From NCBI GenBank assembly GCA_030017655.1, contig JASEIM010000034.1, positions 5,094-12,656 on the forward strand: a stretch of DNA of 7,563 bases, given 5' to 3'. Within the stretch, counting starts at the first letter, position 1, and every line of letters begins with the position of its first letter. The notes beneath the pieces were generated by a model, which saw only the letters and a program-made list of their open reading frames with translations, searched no databases and had not been told where the DNA came from. This document shows positions 1 through 6,704 of the stretch, piece after piece. The translations under genes were made by a program, and so were the position numbers. This DNA is from Methanobacterium sp. GTDB taxonomy: Archaea; Methanobacteriota; Methanobacteria; Methanobacteriales; Methanobacteriaceae.

Positions 1-6
1 ACAGAG

Positions 7-444
7 TTATTCAATTGATGATTTCCATAGTTTTTGAAGATCCTTAGGTAGGTTATGTCTCACCTGTCTAATTTCCCCGGCGCCACCAAGCTTTTTCTCC
101 AGTGTATGAAATACTGCCCTTGTGGCTTCTTCAGCTTTTATTGGCTTATTTGGTGACTTTTCCTGAACTTTCTGAAAGAATTCCTCCCGATTTTTTAATT
201 TTTCAGGTTTGCCACTTGCTCTGTATCCCTCATAATACATACCTTTCATAACCATTGGAAGCTCATCAGCCAGCTCTACTGCTTCTTCAACGGGTAATCT
301 ATCTCTTAAAGTCTGAATAACTGCTCTTACTGCAATATATACCATATTTTCATCTTCCCATCCTAGTTCATCCTGTACTTCATGCAGCCATTCTTTTGTT
401 TTTTGTGTAGATTTATCTATTGAACTAAATCCTGCTCTAGGCAT
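7..444 (-). CDS. DUF2267 domain protein
   Basis: Predicted soluble cytoplasmic protein of 145 residues, matching the usual size of a stand-alone DUF2267 protein. Family hallmarks are visible: a Trp near residue 19, the helix with 'LRDRLPVEEAVELADELP' (46-63), the 'KGMYYEGYR' stretch (67-75), 'NREEFFQKV' (85-93), a second helical half with 'EEATRAVFHTLEKKL' (105-119), and the closing 'GEIRQVRHNLPKDLQKLW' (123-140). The two halves look like a helical duplication. The family has no established biochemical function and I assign none. The ATG is well supported: on the minus strand GGAGTGAT lies 5 nt upstream, close to the methanogen anti-SD complement GGAGGTGAT. The stop TAA lies at the window edge, so what follows is not visible. 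It is transcribed divergently from the zinc-ribbon gene across a 142-bp spacer with an inverted repeat around its TATA box. Confidence 0.9.
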   Translation of the reverse strand: MPRAGFSSIDKSTQKTKEWLHEVQDELGWEDENMVYIAVRAVIQTLRDRLPVEEAVELADELPMVMKGMYYEGYRASGKPEKLKNREEFFQKVQEKSPNKPIKAEEATRAVFHTLEKKLGGAGEIRQVRHNLPKDLQKLWKSSIE

Positions 445-471
445 TTTATATCACTCCTTCTTTTCTTTTTT

Positions 472-522
472 GTAATACTAAATCAAACTATTTTATATTA
501 AATTATTTTATATTAGTATTAC
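472..522. repeat. 10-bp inverted repeat around the divergent promoters
   Basis: GTAATACTAA (472-481) and TTAGTATTAC (513-522) are exact reverse complements 31 bp apart. They flank both TATA-like boxes of the DUF2267 gene; the left arm sits at its predicted transcription start. The right arm also overlaps a smaller palindrome, TAGTA-T-TACTA (514-524), just upstream of the TATA box of the divergent zinc-ribbon gene. Two symmetric sites around a promoter suggest paired operators. This is inference from position only, and AT-rich DNA produces such repeats by chance more easily. Confidence 0.4.
491..500 (-). promoter_or_regulatory. TATA box of the DUF2267 gene
   Basis: The minus strand reads TAATATAAAA here. 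The centre is about 26 nt upstream of position 469, which would give a leader of about 24 nt containing the GGAGTGAT ribosome site. The same 11-bp sequence ATTTTATATTA (plus strand, 490-500) recurs at 505-515, so there are two tandem TATA-like boxes 15 bp apart. The nearer one has the better spacing. Confidence 0.5.
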
Positions 523-532
523 TATGGCGTAA

Positions 533-543
533 TTATAAATATT
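533..543 (+). promoter_or_regulatory. Probable TATA box of the zinc-ribbon gene
   Basis: TTATAAATATT fits an archaeal TATA box. A start about 26 nt downstream (near 564) gives a leader of about 23 nt before the ATG at 587. A second box, TTTATAAA (569-576), is too close: it would start transcription inside the gene. Confidence 0.4.
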
Positions 544-586
544 GTCAAAAATCAATCTTTAAAAAGTTTTTATAAATGGTGTTTCA

Positions 587-955
587 ATGGATTTTAATGA
601 GGAAAACAACTTATCTGAAATTTTTATTCTTATTTGCCCAAATTGTGGCGTTGGAAATCCTGAAAATAGTGATTACTGTATTTTTTGTGATAAAGACCTT
701 AAAAAAACCATTTTATTTCTTGAAGATGCTTCCTTTGATCTGGAAATAACTGAAGAGTTTCTGGTTGAGTACAGAAAAAAATTCTGGGGAAAAGAGAGAA
801 CTGAAAAAGTGAATAAATATAAACTAAGTGAAATTGAAAATATTCATATTGGATCTCCTGTTTCCAGATTTATTTTCGAGTATAAAGGTAAAAGAATAGT
901 ATTTCCTCTTAAAGAAGAAAATTTAGAAAAAATTAAAAAATATTTTCATATTTGA
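587..955 (+). CDS. Zinc-ribbon protein of unknown function
   Basis: A 122-residue predicted cytoplasmic protein. The N-terminal part carries two Cys knuckles, CPNCG (17-21) and CIFCD (31-35), ten residues apart: a short zinc-ribbon of the 'zinc_ribbon' type common in archaea. The rest (about 40-122) is not a domain I can name. From residue 77 it alternates short strands and ends in a helix ('YKLSEIENIHI', 'SRFIFEYKGKRIVFPL', 'EENLEKIKKYF'). That order resembles small PH-like beta-sandwich domains found behind zinc ribbons, but this is a fold guess from pattern alone. No signal peptide or membrane segment is seen. The ATG has only a weak ribosome site, GGTG at 578-581, with 5-nt spacing. The gene converges on the TPR gene, with 21 bp between the stops. 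Confidence 0.8.
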   Translation: MDFNEENNLSEIFILICPNCGVGNPENSDYCIFCDKDLKKTILFLEDASFDLEITEEFLVEYRKKFWGKERTEKVNKYKLSEIENIHIGSPVSRFIFEYKGKRIVFPLKEENLEKIKKYFHI

Positions 956-960
956 CATTG

Positions 961-991
961 AAATCTAATTTAATTCTTAATTTTTAGATTT
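961..991. terminator. Hairpin between convergent genes
   Basis: AAATCTAA (961-968) and TTAGATTT (984-991) are exact 8-bp inverted arms around a 15-nt AT-only loop apart from one C. The hairpin starts 5 bp after the zinc-ribbon stop and overlaps the last codons of the TPR gene, so it could end transcription in both directions. T-rich runs on the plus strand (981-985 and after 989) fit the oligo-T requirement of archaeal termination. Confidence 0.45.
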
Positions 992-1615
992 TCTATTTAG
1001 AAGAAGTTTAATATCAAAAATCATGGCCCACGCTTCCTCTTTCTGGTAAGATAGTTCTACAGGGGCTATTTCAATGAATTTCTCCAGAGATTTTATAGCT
1101 TCTTCATAATCTCCTGTAAAACGAAGTGCGGAACCTTTACCAGCTAACGCCTTCGCATTATCTGGATCTAATTCAAGTGCCCTATTAAAGCATTGGAGAG
1201 CTTCTGAATATTCTGAAAGGCTAAATAAAGCAGTACCCTTATTATTCCATGTATTGCTATCAAGAGGATTGAGTTCTATTGCTCTATCAAAACAGTTTAT
1301 AGCTTCTTCAAACCGTTTAAGAGCTCCCATAGAAACACCCATATTAGACCATGCCTGGGCATTATCTGGTTTGAATTCTAATGCTATCTCAAAACTTTCT
1401 ATTGCATCATCATGTCTTCCAGCGCCCGCCAGGGCAACTCCTCGATTATCCCAGATCTGAGTGTTTTCTGGATCCAATTCTAAAGCATTTTCATAGCATA
1501 TTACTGCAGGCCCATATTGTTTAAGCTTTAAATAATTATTTCCTTCGCTTATCCATTGTTTAACATCATCTAATTTTTTTATTTCTTTATTATTTCCATC
1601 CTTCATTGATATCAT
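977..1615 (-). CDS. TPR repeat protein, five repeats
   Basis: A 212-residue protein built almost wholly of tetratricopeptide repeats, the helix-turn-helix scaffold for protein-protein contacts. Five consecutive 34-residue units are clear at about 20-53, 54-87, 88-121, 122-155 and 156-189. Each has the W/Y-G-A-Y/F-A-P pattern, for example 'WDNRGVALAGAGRHDDAIESF' split over the A and B helices, and ends in (L/D/N)P-(D/E/L)-(N/D/V). Unit 1 is the most divergent and unit 5 ends in 'IEIAPVEL'. The C-terminal 23 residues form a capping helix. There is no signal peptide and no membrane segment, so it is probably cytoplasmic. Methanobacteriales carry many such proteins and the partner cannot be read from the sequence. 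The start is uncertain: neither Met1 nor Met4 (start at 1606) has a clear ribosome site. Confidence 0.88.
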   Translation of the reverse strand: MISMKDGNNKEIKKLDDVKQWISEGNNYLKLKQYGPAVICYENALELDPENTQIWDNRGVALAGAGRHDDAIESFEIALEFKPDNAQAWSNMGVSMGALKRFEEAINCFDRAIELNPLDSNTWNNKGTALFSLSEYSEALQCFNRALELDPDNAKALAGKGSALRFTGDYEEAIKSLEKFIEIAPVELSYQKEEAWAMIFDIKLLLNRKSKN

Positions 1616-1769
1616 TTTTAGTTTTCTTTTAACTTAATCTTTTCAAAGGAGATTAAAATTAGATTCATATCCTGCTTTTTTAAAAAATAGTTGATAACAT
1701 TACTCCAATTTAGATAATCTTAAATATTAACTACAACTATAAACGTATATTACCCAGGAGTTAGAAATT

Positions 1770-2133
1770 ATGATTAACTGGAAAGCAATTATAATAGGAT
1801 TCATTCTTTCTTTTATCCTTGGAATATTAATTATTTTTATTCCGGTTATAATGGGGGTTAATTTCAACATTTATTGCTGGAATTCTGGTTGGATATATTG
1901 TAAATCATAGCATTAGAAATGGTGTTGTGAATGGAGCAATTATAGGTATTATTAGTGGGATTATCAAATTATTAATGTTCTTTACTGCAATCATAGCTGT
2001 TGCAGAAATTTTTGGACAATCTATTGCAGGTATTTCAATTATTGTAACTGTAGTATTGACTACAATAAATATAATAATTGCAGCATTTGGCGGTGCAGCT
2101 GGTTCTGCACTAAAAGAAATTCTTACTAAATAA
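1770..2133 (+). pseudogene. DUF5518-like small membrane protein, frameshifted
   Basis: A small hydrophobic protein split by one extra base. The ATG at 1770 has a good ribosome site (AGGAG, 1756-1760, 9-nt spacing). It reads 'MINWKAIIIGFILSFILGIL' and on to Met28-Gly29, then leaves the membrane-protein pattern and stops after 46 codons (TAG at 1908-1910). Dropping one G from the five-G run at 1853-1857 restores a frame to TAA at 2131-2133 and gives 120 residues. The join reads 'VIMGLISTFIAGILVGYIV', followed by 'NGVVNGAIIGIISGIIK' and two further hydrophobic stretches ending in 'GGAAGSALKEILTK'. Four membrane segments are predicted (about 5-26, 29-48, 57-80 and 84-110). The 'INWKAIIIGF', 'GILVGYIV' and 'NGAIxGIIxGII' elements match, from memory, the DUF5518 family common in Methanobacteria. 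That family has no known function. The tail is open from a GTG at 1927, but without a ribosome site it is not a separate gene. Confidence 0.7.
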
Positions 2134-2261
2134 TATTTATTCTGTTTTAAAGAAATACGTATCTCAACCAGAACAGGAGATTTAAACTGTATAAACTAAT
2201 TTACTGTTCTAAATTAAATCTAAAAAAAATCCATAATTAAATCCAATATAATTAATTTTAT

Positions 2262-2297
2262 TCAAAAAAAAAGAAAATGAGATGTTTTTAAACATCT
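2262..2297 (-). terminator. Terminator of the secF-secD operon
   Basis: AGATGTTT and AAACATCT (2280-2287 and 2290-2297) form a perfect 8-bp hairpin with a 2-nt loop across the secD stop codon. Read on the minus strand, a T-rich tract follows directly (T4, C, then T9 at about 2264-2278). Hairpin plus oligo-T fits the end of a minus-strand unit; in archaea the T tract is the main signal. Confidence 0.65.
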
Positions 2298-3513
2298 AAT
2301 CTGTTGAAATGAATTTCTCGATGAATTTTGCATATGCTGGTCTTGTAATGAAGATTCCAACTAATATACCTATAATGGTAGTAAATGCAAAACCTGAAAG
2401 AATTCCAATTCCAGTATAACCCCTTGAAAATCCTATGTAAGCTAATGGGAGCATTGCAGCAATTAATGTTGCAGCTGAAGCATATACAATAAAGAAGGCC
2501 CCCTTAATTTTAGCCTTGAAACCTGCTCTTCTCCTACTCTTTTTCTTCTGGTCTCCTTTGAGGACTTCATCGGTTATAATAATCTGATCGTCTACCCCCG
2601 TACCAATAGCTGCAATTATACCCGCTATTGCAGGTAGATCTATATTTTGATTTATTATGGATGCTATTCCCAGAATCAGTACAAGTTCTGCCAGACTGGT
2701 AAAGATTATTGGCAGTACCAGTATAGGATTTCTATATTTAATGAAGATAATAGCTGAAACCACAATTAATGCAAGAATTCCTGCTATTAGAGCTCCACTT
2801 TTGAACTGATCACCAAGTTCGGCAGATACACTGCTTATTCCAACAATTTTAACTGATACAGGTAAAGCACCTGACTGCAATACTGTTTGAATTTCTTTAG
2901 CTTCTTTTTCCGCATCTTCCCTTGTATTTGCTCCTCCAGTAACCACCACATCAGTGGAAGGTACACCATTGGCCAGCCCTTCTCCTAATTCAGGAGATGA
3001 AACTAGTTTATCGTCGAGATACATATCAACCGGAACTCCGGCTTTACCCTTAGCTATCTGTGCAAATTTATCTGCACCGGATACTGACACCGTAAATGGA
3101 ACTTCCCATTGGTTTCCTGTAATTACGTATGGTTTTACGCTTACAATGTCCGCGCCTGTAAGTGCTGTTTGATTTTGTATCTTAACTTCAAATTTACCAG
3201 GGGTTCCCACAATATTTGAAACATCATCTGGCTTTACACCGGCAATTTCAACAATCACATCCTGATTTCCGCTTGACCGTACCTTGATGTCCTTTACACC
3301 AAATGTGTTCAGACGTTTGTCTAGAACTGATGTAACAACATTCATCGTGTCAGAATCTACTGGTTTTTCTAAATGTATTTGTATAATTGAACCGCCTCTT
3401 AAATCCAGTCCCTGTTCAATACCTAAAACAGATATAGAGGCTAAACTCCCCACTAAAAATACAATAAGAATAATTACACGATAATCCTTTAAAAATTCGG
3501 TGATTTTACTCAT
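2296..3513 (-). CDS. secD: SecD, protein-export membrane protein
   Basis: The large subunit of the SecDF complex, which sits beside the SecYEG channel and aids release or folding of exported proteins on the outer side of the membrane, probably using the proton gradient. Archaea lack SecA, so the exact step is less clear than in bacteria. With the start chosen here it has 405 residues: TM1 (12-31), the D1 motif GLDLRGG (35-41), an extracytoplasmic domain (about 42-237), then TM2-TM6 (about 239-258, 263-284, 293-311, 339-361, 368-390). The conserved D4 motif is in TM4, 'GTGVDDQIIITDE' (304-316), with the Asp pair thought to carry protons. A basic cytosolic loop, 'KKKSRRR' (323-329), joins TM4 and TM5. 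A Met 17 codons upstream (3564) is open, but it lies inside secF and adds a non-family N-terminus. The ATG at 3511-3513 overlaps the secF TGA as ATGA, implying coupled translation. Confidence 0.95.
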   Translation of the reverse strand: MSKITEFLKDYRVIILIVFLVGSLASISVLGIEQGLDLRGGSIIQIHLEKPVDSDTMNVVTSVLDKRLNTFGVKDIKVRSSGNQDVIVEIAGVKPDDVSNIVGTPGKFEVKIQNQTALTGADIVSVKPYVITGNQWEVPFTVSVSGADKFAQIAKGKAGVPVDMYLDDKLVSSPELGEGLANGVPSTDVVVTGGANTREDAEKEAKEIQTVLQSGALPVSVKIVGISSVSAELGDQFKSGALIAGILALIVVSAIIFIKYRNPILVLPIIFTSLAELVLILGIASIINQNIDLPAIAGIIAAIGTGVDDQIIITDEVLKGDQKKKSRRRAGFKAKIKGAFFIVYASAATLIAAMLPLAYIGFSRGYTGIGILSGFAFTTIIGILVGIFITRPAYAKFIEKFISTD

Positions 3514-4352
3514 CTGCGACCACTCTCCATGTACCATCTGAGTATTCCAAGATTCATAAGCCATGTCGCCAGAACATCAGCAACAAGTCCGATAATCAAA
3601 ACTGCAGCAATATTTGCAAGAGCCTCTGCAGAAGGTATGAAGAATACTGTAACTATATATAAAGCTGCCATTGCACCTATTGCGGCTGCAGACATTGTAA
3701 GACCTGTTTTCATTGCATCAATTGCTCTTTGGGTAATGCTTCCTTCTCTGCGTTTAAGCACTCGTGTAGTAAGTAAAATATCAGTATCCACACTGTATCC
3801 AATAAGGAGTAGGAGCGCACCAACAGATGCCATTGAAAGGGGAATTCCAAATAAAGACATTCCTCCTGCTGCTATCAAAATATCAGATAAAGCAGCGAGA
3901 ATTACAGCCATTGACGGCACGAAGCTCCTGAATATTATAAACACAGTTACTGACATAAATATAAATGCTATTGCAAGCGCCCAGATTACCTGTGTTAGCG
4001 CTGCCGCACTTAATACCGGTCCTACTGTTCTGAAACTTAAAATATCTGCTGTCCCATTTAAAACGCTTGAAAACTTAATAACATCTATTGATTCGCCCAT
4101 CTCAACAGTTGCCTTGGTTGCGTCAATTGATTTAATATCTACTTCATTGGTACCAAGACCATCGCTGATTAAAGTGTCTAATTGAGCTTTATCAATGGGC
4201 TTTTGAAGTTGTAAGTCAGCTAGTGTACCTCCTTCTAAATCTATACCTCGATCTAAACCATTTACAGCCAATAAAGCTATAGCAATTATTGTAATGATTA
4301 ATGGAATTGCTATTAATGGTTTATATGATTCCATAAACTTTTCTATTTTCAT
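3510..4352 (-). CDS. secF: SecF, protein-export membrane protein
   Basis: The partner of SecD, with the same six-segment plan at 280 residues: TM1 (12-31), the motif GIDLEGG (36-42), a short outside domain (about 43-118), and TM2-TM6 (about 121-141, 146-166, 174-193, 214-236, 245-270). The D4 motif 'IGYSVDTDILLTTR' (184-197) in TM4 is the SecF signature and carries the conserved Asp residues. The small outside domain is typical of SecF against the larger one of SecD. The ATG is preceded by AAGGTG (4358-4363 on the minus strand, 5-nt spacing). It is the first gene of a two-gene operon: its TGA overlaps the secD ATG, so the subunits are probably made in step. It has its own promoter (4401-4410), so it need not be read through from the flavodoxin gene. 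Confidence 0.95.
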   Translation of the reverse strand: MKIEKFMESYKPLIAIPLIITIIAIALLAVNGLDRGIDLEGGTLADLQLQKPIDKAQLDTLISDGLGTNEVDIKSIDATKATVEMGESIDVIKFSSVLNGTADILSFRTVGPVLSAAALTQVIWALAIAFIFMSVTVFIIFRSFVPSMAVILAALSDILIAAGGMSLFGIPLSMASVGALLLLIGYSVDTDILLTTRVLKRREGSITQRAIDAMKTGLTMSAAAIGAMAALYIVTVFFIPSAEALANIAAVLIIGLVADVLATWLMNLGILRWYMESGRR

Positions 4353-4400
4353 TAAAACACCTTTTCACTGTCTATACCCTAAATAGGATTTAAGGTCTCT

Positions 4401-4410
4401 TATAAATATT
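4401..4410 (-). promoter_or_regulatory. TATA box of secF-secD
   Basis: The minus strand reads AATATTTATA. Its centre is about 26 nt upstream of 4379, which predicts a leader of about 27 nt holding the AAGGTG ribosome site of secF. It lies in the 97-bp gap after the flavodoxin gene. Confidence 0.55.
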
Positions 4411-4449
4411 GTAAAATTTAACAGATTATACAAATAATGGATTTAAAAT

Positions 4450-4944
4450 TTAACTTCCATATATTTTTAAATCCATCTCCTCAACAACACCTATAATTTC
4501 TTCATGTATCTGATGCGTATTTTTGCCGGAAGTTTTAATTAAAAAGGAGTTGATTATTCTACCTCCACGTGCTTCAATTTTTTCTTCCATTCTTTTAATA
4601 GCATTGCTGCCTCCTGATCCTCCGTAGGTTGCAAATAATATTACATCTTTACCCTGGAAATTATATTTATCAATTGCAGTAACTATTGCTGGAGATGGCT
4701 TTCCAGCCCATACTGGAGTTCCTATGTAAATCAGCCCATAATCACTAAGGTCAAGAGTATCTGGTTTAATTTTTGTTTTAATTTCTCTTAGTGCTTCCAT
4801 TGAAGAACCAATATAACTTAAAACTCCTGATCTATTTTTTAAATCTTCTATTTCAATTATATCTGCTGAAATTTCTCCAGCAAGTGCTTTAGCAGCGACA
4901 GCTGTCTTTCTAGTTCTCGAATAATACAGTATAACGGATTTCAT
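4450..4944 (-). CDS. Flavodoxin family protein
   Basis: A 164-residue FMN-binding protein of the flavodoxin fold, expected in the cytoplasm as a one- or two-electron carrier or small reductase. It begins on the first strand, 'MKSVILYYSRTRKTAVAAKAL', which leads into the phosphate loop (9-14). The two loops over the isoalloxazine ring are clear: 'TPVWAGKP' (76-83, with Trp79) and 'TYGGSGGS' (106-113). The order and length match the short, stand-alone 'flavodoxin' proteins of methanogens. The phosphate loop is divergent: it has SRTRKT where classical flavodoxins have S/T-x-T-G-x-T. The frame is open 19 codons further upstream (5001), but that extension is not flavodoxin-like; the ATG at 4944 starts exactly at strand 1 and has AAAGGA 10 nt upstream. 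The redox partner cannot be told: the neighbours are secF and argC and need no flavodoxin. Confidence 0.85.
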   Translation of the reverse strand: MKSVILYYSRTRKTAVAAKALAGEISADIIEIEDLKNRSGVLSYIGSSMEALREIKTKIKPDTLDLSDYGLIYIGTPVWAGKPSPAIVTAIDKYNFQGKDVILFATYGGSGGSNAIKRMEEKIEARGGRIINSFLIKTSGKNTHQIHEEIIGVVEEMDLKIYGS

Positions 4945-5138
4945 TCCAATACAATCCTTTATAATAAATCTAATCTTATATGCTAATAATTCTATTTGCA
5001 TAAATTTTTTTGTCTTAAAGTTTGAAAAAAATTTGTTGATATAGCATAAATAATTAATGTTTTTTTAAAACTTTTTATCATTACAGATTAACTTTATACC
5101 TTTTTATTATAGATTAGACTTTTAGTTACAAATAGTGT

Positions 5139-6149
5139 TTATGGATGAAGGCCAGTAATATCCAAAGACTCTTTTTCATTAAATCCATACATAATATTCA
5201 TATTCTGTACCGCCTGTCCAGAAGCGCCTTTAACAAGATTATCAATGGCAGATATTATCACAATTCTACCATTATGATCTATCTGGAAACAACCAATATC
5301 ACAGTAATTAGATCCCCTAACAGCACTCAATCTTGGAATTTCATTAATATCAAGAACACGAACAAATGGTTCATTCTCATAGAAATCATCGTAAATCTCT
5401 TTAATATAATCAGATGTTACATCTTCCTTCAGGAATGTGTGAATAGTAGTCAAAATGCCTCTTATTACTGGAACAAGATGTGGTGTAAATGATACTTTAA
5501 CATCGCCGAATTTTTGAACTTCTTGTTGAATTTCCGGCATATGCCTATGATTTACAACTGCATAAGGAACTACACTATCTCCTATATTTGGATAGTGAGT
5601 TGCTTCCGTTGGTTTAATTCCAGCACCACTAACTCCTGTTTTCGAATCAACCACAATTGCATCTGCAAGGCCTCCCTTTACAAGCGGAATTGAAGCCAAA
5701 ATACTACCTGTAGGGAAACATCCAGGATTAGCCACAAGGTTAGCTTTTTTTATTTTATCTCTGTATACTTCTGGAAGTCCATAAACAGATTCAAGAGGAG
5801 CTGAATGCTCTAAACCGTACCATTTTTCATATTCATTTATATCATCAAATCTGTAGTCTCCACTTAAATCAATTACCTTTATATCTCTTTCAATTAACTC
5901 TGGAACTATATTCATGGATGCTCCATGAGGAGTTGCTGTAAAAACGACATCAGAATCAATTTTATCAGCACCAATATCCATAAATTCAATATTCACGCCT
6001 CTTAAATGAGGATGAACCTTGGATACATTAATTCCATCGTATTGTCTGGATGTTACTGCATTAATATTCACATTTTCATGATTCTTTAATAACCTCAGGA
6101 GTTCTCCACCTGTATATCCACTGCCCCCAATGATACTTGCATCAATCAT
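5139..6149 (-). CDS. argC: N-acetyl-gamma-glutamyl-phosphate reductase (ArgC)
   Basis: Catalyses the third step of arginine (ornithine) synthesis: NADPH-dependent reduction of N-acetyl-glutamyl phosphate to N-acetyl-glutamate semialdehyde, releasing phosphate. The 336 residues match the family. The N-terminal Rossmann domain has the nucleotide loop 'GGSGYTGGELLRLL' (8-21) and 'TATPHGAS' (71-78). The catalytic Cys is C144 in 'NPGCFPTG' (141-148), and the His of 'HRHMPEI' (201-207) is the expected acid/base. The C-terminal part has 'GSNYCDIG' (279-286) and 'NLVKGASGQAVQN' (304-316), both family-specific and unlike aspartate-semialdehyde dehydrogenase. The start is firm: AAGGTGA on the minus strand (GGTG at 6157-6160) lies 7 nt before the ATG. 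No other arginine gene is next to it here, so it is probably transcribed alone; I see no arginine-specific operator. Confidence 0.97.
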   Translation of the reverse strand: MIDASIIGGSGYTGGELLRLLKNHENVNINAVTSRQYDGINVSKVHPHLRGVNIEFMDIGADKIDSDVVFTATPHGASMNIVPELIERDIKVIDLSGDYRFDDINEYEKWYGLEHSAPLESVYGLPEVYRDKIKKANLVANPGCFPTGSILASIPLVKGGLADAIVVDSKTGVSGAGIKPTEATHYPNIGDSVVPYAVVNHRHMPEIQQEVQKFGDVKVSFTPHLVPVIRGILTTIHTFLKEDVTSDYIKEIYDDFYENEPFVRVLDINEIPRLSAVRGSNYCDIGCFQIDHNGRIVIISAIDNLVKGASGQAVQNMNIMYGFNEKESLDITGLHP

Positions 6150-6182
6150 ATTTTTTCACCTTATTTCACTTAGTTAGAAGTT

Positions 6183-6193
6183 ATTTATATTAA
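6183..6193 (-). promoter_or_regulatory. Possible TATA box of argC
   Basis: The minus strand reads TTAATATAAAT. The predicted start near 6161 leaves a leader of about 12 nt that only just includes the ribosome site, so the true box may be a few bases further upstream. Confidence 0.35.
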
Positions 6194-6674
6194 TAATTGT
6201 AATTCAAATACTTTTAAAATAATAGGAAATCAGCATCCAAATAAAGTCTGCATATGAATTTTATTTATATTTTATTTTAAGGTTTAATTATTAAGTTTCT
6301 GCTAACTTTAAATGTGTTTTATTAATCTTTATGCCTTTAAGTAACTTAAGTTATTATAATAAGTAATTATGAGTTGTTGATCTGTAAATTTTAGTTTTAG
6401 TGCCCGATTAAATTGTATTAATAGACTAAAACACAAATAATTATTTATTTATTAAGAATATATACTAATATTATTCTTTTTTATATTATAAATAGATTAA
6501 TATTCTCTTTTTATCACATTAGCCCCCTATCATCTTTAATTTCACTTAGAGTGTATTGTGATATGATAATTCTTTAATAATCTTTAGGCCTTTTATAAAA
6601 ATTTTATTGAAATCCATTAATAATGGCTTAATCCTAAATTAAAGCACTTATATCTATTTTTTAACAATTTTTTT

Positions 6675-6690
6675 CCGAAACCTTTATATA
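6675..6690 (+). promoter_or_regulatory. Strong BRE/TATA promoter of the surface gene
   Basis: CCGAAA (BRE, 6675-6680) followed by CC and TTTATATA (6683-6690) is a near-ideal archaeal promoter core, the best in the window. The TATA centre predicts a transcription start near 6713, about 35 nt before the first possible start codon, TTG at 6748. Confidence 0.8.
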
Positions 6691-6704
6691 GTATAAATTA
6701 CTAT
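6688..6704. promoter_or_regulatory. Possible operator downstream of the TATA box
   Basis: ATAGTA (6688-6693) and TACTAT (6699-6704) form a perfect inverted repeat with a 5-nt spacer. It begins within the TATA box and ends before the predicted transcription start, where a bound repressor would block polymerase. The core TAGTA...TACTA recurs at 514-524 near the other divergent promoters. No regulator gene is in the window; the role is inferred from position. Confidence 0.3.

Noticed and set aside
1927..2133. An independent 68-codon gene starting at GTG 1927
   Set aside because: No ribosome site and no promoter; the frame is open further upstream and joins the ATG at 1770 when one G is dropped, so it is the tail of one gene.
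2170..2210. Inverted repeat AGAACAG/CTGTTCT after the membrane gene, considered as terminator
   Set aside because: The 27-nt loop is large and no T run follows on the plus strand, so I do not call it.
3514..3564. A 17-codon N-terminal extension of SecD starting at an upstream Met
   Set aside because: It lies wholly inside the end of secF in another frame, adds residues unlike any SecD N-terminus, and the ATGA overlap gives the natural start at 3513.
3529..4185. A 218-codon open frame on the plus strand
   Set aside because: It is the complement of secF, whose motifs and membrane pattern are unmistakable; the plus-strand product has no domain logic or ribosome site. Smaller plus-strand frames over secD, the TPR gene and argC are rejected likewise.
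4945..5001. A 19-codon N-terminal extension of the flavodoxin
   Set aside because: The flavodoxin fold starts directly at MKSVILYYS; the extension covers the likely promoter (CATATAAG, about 4975-4982) and has no ribosome site.
5002..5138. Search for a small gene or RNA between argC and the flavodoxin gene
   Set aside because: Only AT-rich DNA with short A and T runs; a minus-strand T7 tract near 5023-5031 could end the argC transcript but has no hairpin.
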